This document shows positions 1 through 7,407 of a stretch of 64,000 nt of DNA, piece after piece. Below the pieces are notes generated by a model. The model was not told the DNA's origin. It saw only the letters and a program-made list of their open reading frames with translations, and searched no databases. Both the position numbers and the translations under genes were made by a program. This DNA comes from Algoriphagus sp. A40 (lineage in GTDB: Bacteria > Bacteroidota > Bacteroidia > Cytophagales > Cyclobacteriaceae). The DNA lies in assembly GCF_002002735.1 (NCBI RefSeq), contig NZ_MUNY01000053.1, positions 124,001 to 188,000 of the forward strand. The letters are read 5' to 3'. The first letter of the stretch is position 1, and each line of letters begins with the position of its first letter.

Positions 1-207
1 AGATGGGAGTCTTCATTTGCCAGAGGAGATGTTCCGGCTGTTTCCAATTTTGATGCCCAGCTAAGCTATAAAGTCAGCTCCATCAAGTCAATCCTCAAAT
101 TGGGTGGTTCCAATATCCTCAACAACAGATACATCTATAATTTTGGAGGTCCGACTATCGGTGCGATTTATTATATCTCTATCACCTTTGATGAATTGCT
201 AAATTAA
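1..207 (+). CDS. TonB-dependent outer-membrane receptor, C-terminal end (partial)
   Basis: The open frame runs in from the left edge and ends at TAA 205-207, giving 68 visible residues. The segment has the alternating aromatic/hydrophobic strands of the last beta-barrel strands of a TonB-dependent receptor: a GGSNILNNRYIYNFGGP segment (typical penultimate strand and turn) followed by a final strand of the form YYISITF. The protein would sit in the outer membrane and import a substrate using TonB energy; the substrate cannot be read from this end. The lipoprotein gene 215-1678 starts 7 bp after the stop and is probably co-transcribed, so the two may handle the same substrate. Confidence 0.75.
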   Translation, partial: RWESSFARGDVPAVSNFDAQLSYKVSSIKSILKLGGSNILNNRYIYNFGGPTIGAIYYISITFDELLN

Positions 208-214
208 TTCACCC

Positions 215-1678
215 ATGAAAAATATTCTAAAATATATAGTTATACCAGTCTTGGGATTCACTGCCTCTTGTACCTATGATTTTCCGGTAGAAGATATCCA
301 GGAGCCTACCTCCGGTGAGGCTGATTTCACCAAAATGGTCGTAATCGGAGACGGAATTGCTGCCGGGGTTATGGACGGGGCCCTTTATACCAGAGGACAG
401 GGAAATTCATTCGCAGTTCATTTGTCCGAGCAAATGAAACTGGTTAACGGAGGTAATTTTAATCAGCCTTCTATCAATTCGGTAAATGGCTTTTATGCCA
501 TGGGGCCAAATAATACCATCCTTGGAAGGTTAATCCTCAAAACTGCAAATGGATCTACCGCTCCAGCACCAATCGGACCCGGTGAATTACCAACAGCCTT
601 TGCAGGAAACAAAGCTGATCTGAACAATTTTTCAGTTCCGAATATGACACTTGGCTTGGCTTTGATTCCACAAACAGGTGGTCCAAATGTTCCGCAAAAC
701 CCTGCATTTAATCCCTATTATGCGAGATTTGCTTCAAATCCAGGAGTTTCCTCTCCGATTGGAGATGCGGCACAAGCCTTGGGAACCAGCGGAACTTTCT
801 TCTCATTCTGGTTGGGAAACAGTGATGTCCTTGGATATGCAATCAGTGGTGCATCCAATCCGGCAATCTTGACTTCGGATGCGGATTTTGGACAAAGATT
901 CTCCTTGGCTCTTGGGGCAATGCTTCAGGCAAATCCTAATGCCAAGGGTGCAGTTGCCAATATTCCAAATCTTAATGTGCTTCCATATTTTAACCTCGTT
1001 CCCTGGAATGCACTTCCCTTAAATGCTGCAACAGCTTCAGCGGTAAATCAAGGTTTTGCTGCATACAATGGTGGATTGGCACAATTGCAAGCAATGGGAG
1101 CAATTACTGAAGCTGAAAAAACTTTGCGTACAATCAATTTCGTTGCGGGCCAAAATGGATTTCTGATGTCTGATGAAAGCCTGACTGATTTGACTCAGTT
1201 TGGACTTCCATCAATCCGGCAAAGTAAATCCACCGATAAGGCCACACTGACTTTGTCTCAGGCGCTTGGTCAGCCCGTGGGAGGAAACCCTCAACAAATA
1301 AGAGGAGTAAGCTACCCAGTAGAGGATTCTTTTGTCCTCACTTCTGCCGAGCAAACTGCAATTCAGACCAAAATAACTACGTTCAACGGCGTGATTTCAA
1401 CAGCTGTACAGACAAATGCCCAACGGCTGGTTTTGGTGGATATTAATGCATTTTTGAGCCGTGTCCTTCAAGGTGGCGTTAATTATGGTGGGGCCTTCCT
1501 TACAGCTAGCATAGTTCCACCAAATGGAGGATTTTCGGTAGATGGGGTTCATCCCAACGGAAGGGCTCATGGATTCATTACCAATGAATTTATCAATGCC
1601 ATCAATGCCAAATGGGGAGCCAATATCCCATTGATCAATCCCAATGCAATTCCGGGAAATGATCTCCCTATTCAATAA
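215..1678 (+). CDS. SGNH/GDSL-hydrolase-like lipoprotein
   Basis: 487 residues, ATG start 7 bp after the TonB receptor. The N-terminus is a lipoprotein signal (MKNILKYIVIPVLGFTASC), with Cys19 as the expected lipidated residue. The mature part resembles the SGNH esterase/lipase fold: a block I motif VVIGDGIAAG near residue 43 (GDG in place of GDS), a block III motif FWLGNSD with the conserved Gly and Asn near residue 200, and a block V motif VDGVHPNGRAH near residue 444 supplying Asp and His. The block I Ser is not evident, so activity is uncertain. Probably surface or periplasmic and linked to the receptor upstream. A clear hairpin terminator follows. Confidence 0.75.
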   Translation: MKNILKYIVIPVLGFTASCTYDFPVEDIQEPTSGEADFTKMVVIGDGIAAGVMDGALYTRGQGNSFAVHLSEQMKLVNGGNFNQPSINSVNGFYAMGPNNTILGRLILKTANGSTAPAPIGPGELPTAFAGNKADLNNFSVPNMTLGLALIPQTGGPNVPQNPAFNPYYARFASNPGVSSPIGDAAQALGTSGTFFSFWLGNSDVLGYAISGASNPAILTSDADFGQRFSLALGAMLQANPNAKGAVANIPNLNVLPYFNLVPWNALPLNAATASAVNQGFAAYNGGLAQLQAMGAITEAEKTLRTINFVAGQNGFLMSDESLTDLTQFGLPSIRQSKSTDKATLTLSQALGQPVGGNPQQIRGVSYPVEDSFVLTSAEQTAIQTKITTFNGVISTAVQTNAQRLVLVDINAFLSRVLQGGVNYGGAFLTASIVPPNGGFSVDGVHPNGRAHGFITNEFINAINAKWGANIPLINPNAIPGNDLPIQ

Positions 1679-1708
1679 AAATCTTAAAGCAAGAACCCGA
1701 AATAAGCC

Positions 1709-1738
1709 AAGCCGCCTGGAATTCCAGACGGCTTTTTT
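1709..1738 (+). terminator. Rho-independent terminator after the SGNH lipoprotein gene
   Basis: The arms AAGCCGcCTGG and CCAGaCGGCTT pair around AATT with one mismatch and are followed by a run of six T. It lies 31 bp after the stop of the lipoprotein gene. Confidence 0.85.
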
Positions 1739-1906
1739 GATGGTTTACTTGGAAGGATTTAAGCTCATTACCAGTTCATTGTTCCATCCAATTCAGGAAG
1801 CCAAATTGCACTTAGGCTTGAAATCAGAGTCCCTAGATCGCCTTTCCAATTAGGTTAGATGTGTTTTCTTTATTGTGAAGCTCCAGCTGCCGAATGGACT
1901 AAAATG

Positions 1907-1935
1907 AAAAAACCTGCCGGTAAGACAGGTTTTTT
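1907..1935 (-). terminator. Terminator of the POT transporter gene
   Basis: Perfect 10-bp stem, AAAAAACCTG (1907-1916) with CAGGTTTTTT (1926-1935) and a 9-nt loop. It is A-rich on one side and T-rich on the other, so it could act in both directions. It lies 20 bp beyond the stop of the minus-strand transporter gene. Confidence 0.8.
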
Positions 1936-1955
1936 CAAAGGTAGAAGAAATACCA

Positions 1956-3518
1956 TTAATGGACTTTTCCCATCAATTTCCTTAGAATGGGTGTCAAAAG
2001 TAGAAGTACCAATGCTGATCCGATCACCGTATAAACGATCATCATAAACTGATCCGGCATGGCTGCCAAGCCTTCTTCTGTTCCACCGCTTGCCTCTCCG
2101 GCAATAATTCCTGCAAAAAGATTGCCCAGTGCAACTGAAAGGAACCAAATCCCCATCATTTGGCCTGCATAGCCTTGTGGAGCCAGTTTGGTAACCAATG
2201 AAAGTCCTACCGGCGACAAACTCAACTCTCCGAAAGTATGCAACATATAAGTAATGATCAGCCAACTCGGCGCTGCCAGTTCACCTGATGCAGCGATTTT
2301 AGTAGCGAAATACATCACAAAAAAGCCAAGTCCAAGCAAGAGCAAACCAAAGGTGAATTTCAAAGGAGAACTTGGCTCGAGATGAATTCTCCCCAACCAA
2401 ATCCACAAAGCCGCAAAAAACGGCGCGAAAATGATGATAAAAAGGGAATTGATAGACTGGAAATATCCTGTTGGAATGTCCCAATCCAAAATAGTCCTGT
2501 CAGTAAATCGCTCTGCAAAGAGATTCAAAGTGGATCCTGCCTGTTCGAAGCCCGACCAGAACATGGCGGAGAACACAAAGAGGATGGCAATGGCCCCAAC
2601 CTTGTTTTTGTCTGATTTTACCAATCCACCAAAAAGGATAACATACCCAAGGTAGCCGAAAGCCACTATTGCGATTACAGTTCCCGATGCACTGGCAATC
2701 GCAGAAGCATCAATCGGAATCACTCCTGTAAACAAAATCACGATCAATGAGGCTCCAACCAGGCCAATAATCGAGGTGATTGATCTGAGTTTCTTTTTTG
2801 CAGTAATTTCCTTTTCGGTACTTGCTATTGGGGCATCACCATATCCATCCAGAGATCCACCGGTTAATTTGTATTGAATCAGGCCAAAGACCATTCCCAA
2901 TCCTGCAAGTCCAAAACCCATGTGCATGTCATATTCAGCCACAGTACTGCAGGCAATCGGAGCGATAAATCCGCCGAGGTTGATACCCATGTAGAAGATC
3001 GAAAAACCGGCGTCCCTTTTTGAACTTCCGGCCGGATAGAGTTGACCCACAATGGAACTGATATTTGGCTTTAGCAATCCTGTACCCAGTACAATCAAGA
3101 TCAAACCCAAAAAGAAGGAGGTTGTGTCCAAGGAACTCAGGGAGTCTTTTGGTCCTGAGGCTCCATTTATCCAGGACTCTACGCCTGGAAGCGCCATCAT
3201 AAAATGGCCCAAGGCTATGATAATTCCACCATACCAAACGGACTTTTTCAGTCCAAAAAGTCGATCCGCCAACCAGCCACCGGGTAAAGCCAACAAATAA
3301 ACACCCATGGTATAAAGCCCATAAACAGCACCGGCAGTTTTGTCGTCAAACCCCAAACCTCCATCCACAATGGCTTTGGTCATAAATATGATCAGCAACG
3401 CCCGCATCCCATAATAGCTGAACCGTTCCCACATTTCAGTGAAAAACAAAGTCATGAGTCCTTTTGGATGTCCAAATGCAGTTGGACCGGCAAATTCAGA
3501 AGTAAGTTGTTTTTCCAA
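1956..3518 (-). CDS. POT/PTR-family proton-coupled oligopeptide transporter
   Basis: 520 residues, inner-membrane symporter of the POT (PTR2) family that imports di- and tripeptides with protons. The family signature ExxERFxYY is visible as EMWERFSYYGMRALL near residues 28-42, followed by about 12-14 hydrophobic segments and a typical GTGLLKPNISS segment in the middle. The only start with a full N-terminus is TTG at 3518; an in-frame TGA lies just upstream and the next ATG (residue 22) would remove part of the conserved N-terminus. Transcribed divergently from pckA across a 281-bp gap, with its own terminator downstream. Confidence 0.92.
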   Translation of the reverse strand: MEKQLTSEFAGPTAFGHPKGLMTLFFTEMWERFSYYGMRALLIIFMTKAIVDGGLGFDDKTAGAVYGLYTMGVYLLALPGGWLADRLFGLKKSVWYGGIIIALGHFMMALPGVESWINGASGPKDSLSSLDTTSFFLGLILIVLGTGLLKPNISSIVGQLYPAGSSKRDAGFSIFYMGINLGGFIAPIACSTVAEYDMHMGFGLAGLGMVFGLIQYKLTGGSLDGYGDAPIASTEKEITAKKKLRSITSIIGLVGASLIVILFTGVIPIDASAIASASGTVIAIVAFGYLGYVILFGGLVKSDKNKVGAIAILFVFSAMFWSGFEQAGSTLNLFAERFTDRTILDWDIPTGYFQSINSLFIIIFAPFFAALWIWLGRIHLEPSSPLKFTFGLLLLGLGFFVMYFATKIAASGELAAPSWLIITYMLHTFGELSLSPVGLSLVTKLAPQGYAGQMMGIWFLSVALGNLFAGIIAGEASGGTEEGLAAMPDQFMMIVYTVIGSALVLLLLTPILRKLMGKVH

Positions 3519-3736
3519 GAATCAATTTTTTAGATGGGTAATAGAACTGCAATGATAAACTTTTTTGGTTCTAGTTTCCAAAGTTTTACCTGTTTGGCTA
3601 GCACGAGTCCTACTTTTCTGCCAAGGAAAAACAAGAAAGATTATTGCAGTTTTTAAGAAAACTGATTAAAGTCAAATATCCTTCTGATTTTTCTCCGTAA
3701 TCGATTGAAAAGCGAAATTTTGAGGTTTTTTTGGTT

Positions 3737-3764
3737 TTGAATTTGAATTTCTTCCCTAATTTTG
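3737..3764 (+). promoter_or_regulatory. Candidate Bacteroidota promoter of pckA
   Basis: TTG at 3737-3739, a 17-bp spacer and TAATTTTG at 3757-3764. This fits the TTG/TAnnTTTG pattern of the main sigma factor in Bacteroidota. The ATG of pckA is 36 bp downstream. Nothing else was recognised in the 281-bp divergent gap 3519-3799. Confidence 0.5.
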
Positions 3765-3799
3765 GGGAGACAATTTTCAGTTTGTAAACCCAAATCTTT

Positions 3800-5401
3800 A
3801 TGCAGGACCTAGTTCTGACTCCTTCAATTTCCTCCTATCCACTTCCAGATGTGGACACGAGTGGAAAAGTTTTCTCCAACCTCACTCCAGCCGAATTAGT
3901 CGAACATTCACTTAGCCGAAAGGAAGCATTTTTGTCTTCCACAGGTGCCCTGATGGCTGATACCGGAAAGTTTACCGGAAGATCTCCTCAGGATCGGTTT
4001 ATTGTGTTGGATGAAAAAACAAAAAATGCAGTGTGGTGGGGAGATACCAACATCCCTTTTGATGAGGAAAAATTTGACAGCTTGTTAGCCAAAATGAAAC
4101 ATCATCTGGCTGACAAAGACCTTTTTGTCCGATATGCCTATGCAGGTGCTGATCCAGAATATCAGCTAAAGTTGAAGGTAATCAACACGTTGGCTTGGCA
4201 TAATCTGTTTTGCTTCAATATGTTTCTCAGGCCAAAAAAAGAGGATCTAAAGACTTTCAAGTCAGATTTTACCATTATCTGTGCTCCTGATTTTCAGGCT
4301 GATCCGGAAGTGGATGGAACCAAAAATCCGAATTTTGCGATTCTGGATATTTCTAGAAGAATGATTCTGATCGGAGGAACGGCTTATGCAGGTGAAATCA
4401 AAAAAGGGATTTTTTCGGTTTTGAATTTTATACTTCCGCATGAAAAAGGAGTTCTGTCCATGCACTGTTCGGCCAATATGGGAAAGGATGGAGATACAGC
4501 GATTTTCTTTGGACTTTCGGGAACAGGGAAAACCACCCTTTCCGCCGACCCTAACAGGCATTTGATCGGAGATGATGAACATGGCTGGACTGAAGACTCT
4601 GTATTCAATTTTGAAGGAGGCTGCTATGCCAAAGTGGTTGATCTTACCCGGGAAAAAGAGCCTGAAATTTTTGATGCAATTAAGTTTGGAACAATTGTAG
4701 AAAATACCCGATTCAAGACCGGAACCCGAGAAATCGATTATTCCAATAAGTCTGTCACCGAAAATACCCGAACAGCTTATCCGATTCATTACATTCCAAA
4801 TGCACTTCAACCATCCATTGCAGGAATACCAAAAAATATTTTCTTTCTGACAGCGGATGCGTTTGGGGTAATACCTCCCATCTCAAAATTGAACAAGAGC
4901 CAGGCCATGTATCATTTCATTTCGGGATATACGGCAAAAGTTGCTGGTACTGAAATGGGTGTTACCGAACCCAAATTAACTTTCTCAGCCTGCTTTGGAG
5001 CAGCATTTCTGCCTTTGCATCCCACCGAATACGCTAAATTATTTGGCGAAAAGATGGAAAAACATGAAGTGAATGTTTGGCTGATCAATACAGGATGGAC
5101 CGGAGGACCCTATGGAATTGGCTCCAGAATGAAACTTGCCCATACCAGATCCATGATAACCGCGGCCTTGAATGGAAAACTTGAATTTGCTCCTTTCAAA
5201 AAGGATCCTGTATTTGGATTTATGGTGCCGGAAATTTGTCCCGATGTACCTTATGAAGTTTTGAATCCAAAAAACACCTGGGAAAACCCCGATGATTATG
5301 ACAGAACCGCACATAATCTAGCTCAGGCCTTTATCAGCAACTTCGAGAAATTCAAGGATTTTGCCGACGAGGATATTATGAAAGGCGCGCCGGTGATGTA
5401 A
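3800..5401 (+). CDS. pckA: Phosphoenolpyruvate carboxykinase (ATP)
   Basis: 533 residues, the usual length of the ATP-dependent enzyme, which converts oxaloacetate and ATP to PEP, CO2 and ADP in gluconeogenesis. The kinase-1a P-loop GLSGTGKTT is at residues 238-246, followed by the kinase-2 metal motif LIGDDEHGW and the substrate-binding stretch with ENTRFKTGTREIDY. The N-terminal GRSPQDRF arginine motif is also present. Cytoplasmic. A candidate promoter lies just upstream and a long perfect hairpin terminator just downstream, so this is a single-gene unit. Confidence 0.97.
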   Translation: MQDLVLTPSISSYPLPDVDTSGKVFSNLTPAELVEHSLSRKEAFLSSTGALMADTGKFTGRSPQDRFIVLDEKTKNAVWWGDTNIPFDEEKFDSLLAKMKHHLADKDLFVRYAYAGADPEYQLKLKVINTLAWHNLFCFNMFLRPKKEDLKTFKSDFTIICAPDFQADPEVDGTKNPNFAILDISRRMILIGGTAYAGEIKKGIFSVLNFILPHEKGVLSMHCSANMGKDGDTAIFFGLSGTGKTTLSADPNRHLIGDDEHGWTEDSVFNFEGGCYAKVVDLTREKEPEIFDAIKFGTIVENTRFKTGTREIDYSNKSVTENTRTAYPIHYIPNALQPSIAGIPKNIFFLTADAFGVIPPISKLNKSQAMYHFISGYTAKVAGTEMGVTEPKLTFSACFGAAFLPLHPTEYAKLFGEKMEKHEVNVWLINTGWTGGPYGIGSRMKLAHTRSMITAALNGKLEFAPFKKDPVFGFMVPEICPDVPYEVLNPKNTWENPDDYDRTAHNLAQAFISNFEKFKDFADEDIMKGAPVM

Positions 5402-5407
5402 TAAGTT

Positions 5408-5445
5408 AAGAGAAAGGAGAAAGAGTAATTCTCCTTTCTCTTTTT
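5408..5445 (+). terminator. Terminator of pckA
   Basis: Perfect 14-bp stem (5408-5421 with 5429-5442) with loop AGAGTAA and a run of T, starting 7 bp after the pckA stop. Confidence 0.92.
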
Positions 5446-5532
5446 ATAGCCAAAGTACCAAGTCTAACCCCTATTTTTGCGATTCCTAAATCTTTTGGCC
5501 GAATGGTCGGATAAATCTGAAATTTTAAACTG

Positions 5533-5967
5533 ATGAAGACAGCAGAAATCATTACTGAAAAAGGAACAATGAAAGTGGACTTTTATGAAAAAGATGCTCC
5601 ACTCGCAGTTCAAAACTTTGTGGATCTTTCAAAAAAAGGCTTTTACGACGGACTTACTTTCCATCGTGTGATTCCAAATTTTGTGATCCAAGGTGGATGT
5701 CCGGTAGGAAATGGATCCGGCGGACCTGGATACAAAATCAAATGTGAATTGGATGGAGAAAACCAATACCACGACCGCGGTGTCCTTTCAATGGCTCATG
5801 CCGGAAGAAATACAGGCGGTTCACAGTTTTTTATCTGTCATAGCCGAACTAACACTGCTCACCTGGACAGAAACCATACTTGTTTCGGAAAAGTGGTCGA
5901 AGGATTGGACGTGATCGATGCGATCAGAGCAGGTGATAAAATCGAAAAAATCGTCATTCACGAATAA
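5533..5967 (+). CDS. Cyclophilin-type peptidyl-prolyl cis-trans isomerase
   Basis: 144 residues, a single cyclophilin domain without signal peptide, so cytoplasmic; it speeds up isomerisation of bonds before proline. Visible family motifs are FHRVIPNFVIQGG (catalytic Arg near residue 37), GSGGPGYKI, LSMAHAGRNTGGSQFFI and HLDRNHTCFGKVVEG. Closest in style to the short bacterial PpiB type. It stands alone between two terminators. Confidence 0.95.
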   Translation: MKTAEIITEKGTMKVDFYEKDAPLAVQNFVDLSKKGFYDGLTFHRVIPNFVIQGGCPVGNGSGGPGYKIKCELDGENQYHDRGVLSMAHAGRNTGGSQFFICHSRTNTAHLDRNHTCFGKVVEGLDVIDAIRAGDKIEKIVIHE

Positions 5968-5975
5968 TAAACATT

Positions 5976-6003
5976 AAAATCCCTCAAATGAGGGATTTTT
6001 TTT
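5976..6003 (+). terminator. Terminator of the cyclophilin gene
   Basis: The arms AAAATCCCTCA and TGAGGGATTTT form an 11-bp perfect stem around AA, followed by further T, 9 bp after the stop. Confidence 0.9.
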
Positions 6004-6075
6004 GTGTTCAATTTACACGTTGTATTTAGGGTATTGGCTTGGTAATTGAGTAAGGACAAATCCTTCTTCTCCACT

Positions 6076-6678
6076 ATGTTCAAAGCTACTTCTGCTCTTA
6101 TTCTGCTCCTACTTTTTCAACTTCCCAATTTGGCGATTGCCCAACGCTATGGTACAGCATTGGGCTTACGGTTTGGAAACTCAGAATTTAATAGAACTGT
6201 AGGATTGACTTTGCAACAGCGCTTGGTTGAGCGGGTGACTTTGGAAGGCATTCTGCAATCAGATTTTAGTCGGAACACTACATTTTCACTTTTGGCTAAA
6301 AGCCACAGCCCAATCATCTCCAAGCGCTTTAACTATTACTATGGAGCCGGAGTTGCTTTTGGAAATGAAGAAAGCTTTGTCAAAAATCCCGGTACCAAAG
6401 AAATTATCCATACTTATGGAAACTCCACTTTTGGAGTGGATATGATTGCAGGAGTTGAGTTGACTGTGGCTAATGCTGTGATTTCCCTGGATTACAAACC
6501 AAACATCAATATATCGGGAAGAGAAGAGTTTTACAGAGGTCAAGTCGGAATCTCTGCACGGACTGTATTGGTGAAAAGCAAAGAACAAAAGCAACGGCAA
6601 AAGCAGCGTCAAAAGGCCAAAAACTCGAATAAAATCCAACCTAAAAAGCCTTTTTCTGAGCTCTTCAAAAAACAGTAA
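6076..6678 (+). CDS. Secreted beta-barrel-like protein of unknown function
   Basis: 200 residues from ATG 6076; the frame also opens at TTG 6046, adding ten residues. ATG is preferred because it gives a clean signal peptide (MFKATSALILLLLFQLPNLAIAQ). The mature part has amphipathic strands with glycine turns and aromatic ends, like small Bacteroidota outer-membrane barrels. The C-terminus is a basic, Gln/Lys-rich tail (about 35 residues with a KQRQKQRQK repeat), odd for a barrel and possibly a periplasmic or cell-wall contact. Its stop directly abuts the end of the convergent trmH gene. No named family recognised. Confidence 0.6.
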   Translation: MFKATSALILLLLFQLPNLAIAQRYGTALGLRFGNSEFNRTVGLTLQQRLVERVTLEGILQSDFSRNTTFSLLAKSHSPIISKRFNYYYGAGVAFGNEESFVKNPGTKEIIHTYGNSTFGVDMIAGVELTVANAVISLDYKPNINISGREEFYRGQVGISARTVLVKSKEQKQRQKQRQKAKNSNKIQPKKPFSELFKKQ

Positions 6679-7389
6679 TCATTCTTTATTGGCCAGGTTT
6701 TTCCGATAAACCTTTTCATGGATTTCTGAATTCTTGACGACTGATCTGTACCATTTCATCCGGAGTTGATTTTTTTCGGCTTCTGAAAGATGAAAGTTGT
6801 CCATTCCTCCGCTTTCTGCCTTTTTTACCAAGTCGTATAGAAAAATAGAGGCTGAGACGGAAATGTTAAAACTGTCGGTAAATCCAAGCATGGGAATATG
6901 AACCAAGCCATCTGCTTTGGATTTGACTTCATCCGAGATTCCTTCATGCTCGTTGCCAAATACCAAAGCCAGTTTTTCATTCGGGTCTAAGTCATAAATT
7001 GAAATGGAACTTGGGTCAGGACTGGTGCCGTAGATTTTGTAGCCTTTTTCCCGAAGGGTTTCAAAGCAGGCCTCAACTGCACTTCCGTCCTCGCGGAAGT
7101 ATTTATGCAAATCCACCCACTGAGAAGCTCCTCGGGTGACATAGGGATTGACTTTATATTGGTTGGTCTTTTCGATCACATGGATGTCCTGAAGCCCAAA
7201 ACAATCACAAGTCCGAATGACTGCGCTGGCATTGTGAGGTTTGAAAATATCCTCCAAAACAACTGTGAAATACCTGGTTCGCTTGGCAAGAACCCGTTCA
7301 ATCACAGACTTTTTATGGGTTGTGATGAATTGCCCAAGGTATTCGAGTAAGCCTTGGTCAAATGGTATTTCTTCGATTTCTTCACTCAT
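6679..7389 (-). CDS. trmH: TrmH-family tRNA/rRNA 2'-O-ribose methyltransferase
   Basis: 236 residues of the SPOUT class. The knot-forming motifs are present: motif 1 with NASAVIRTCDCFGLQDIHVIE near residue 53, motif 2 LALVFGNEHEGIS and motif 3 MLGFTDSFNISVSASIFLYDL. The order and the C-terminal extension rich in Trp/Arg/Lys fit tRNA (guanosine-18) methylase TrmH better than RlmB. Starts 18 bp downstream of the parC stop on the same strand, so it may be read as the last gene of the parE-parC unit. Confidence 0.88.
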   Translation of the reverse strand: MSEEIEEIPFDQGLLEYLGQFITTHKKSVIERVLAKRTRYFTVVLEDIFKPHNASAVIRTCDCFGLQDIHVIEKTNQYKVNPYVTRGASQWVDLHKYFREDGSAVEACFETLREKGYKIYGTSPDPSSISIYDLDPNEKLALVFGNEHEGISDEVKSKADGLVHIPMLGFTDSFNISVSASIFLYDLVKKAESGGMDNFHLSEAEKNQLRMKWYRSVVKNSEIHEKVYRKNLANKE

Positions 7390-7407
7390 GGCAAATAAGT
7401 GGGGCTA

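Noticed and set aside
1397-1675. Long minus-strand open frame inside the SGNH gene
   Set aside because: It is a shadow of a clear plus-strand lipoprotein gene; the same holds for the long frames opposite parC, parE, pckA, ROK kinase and ggt.
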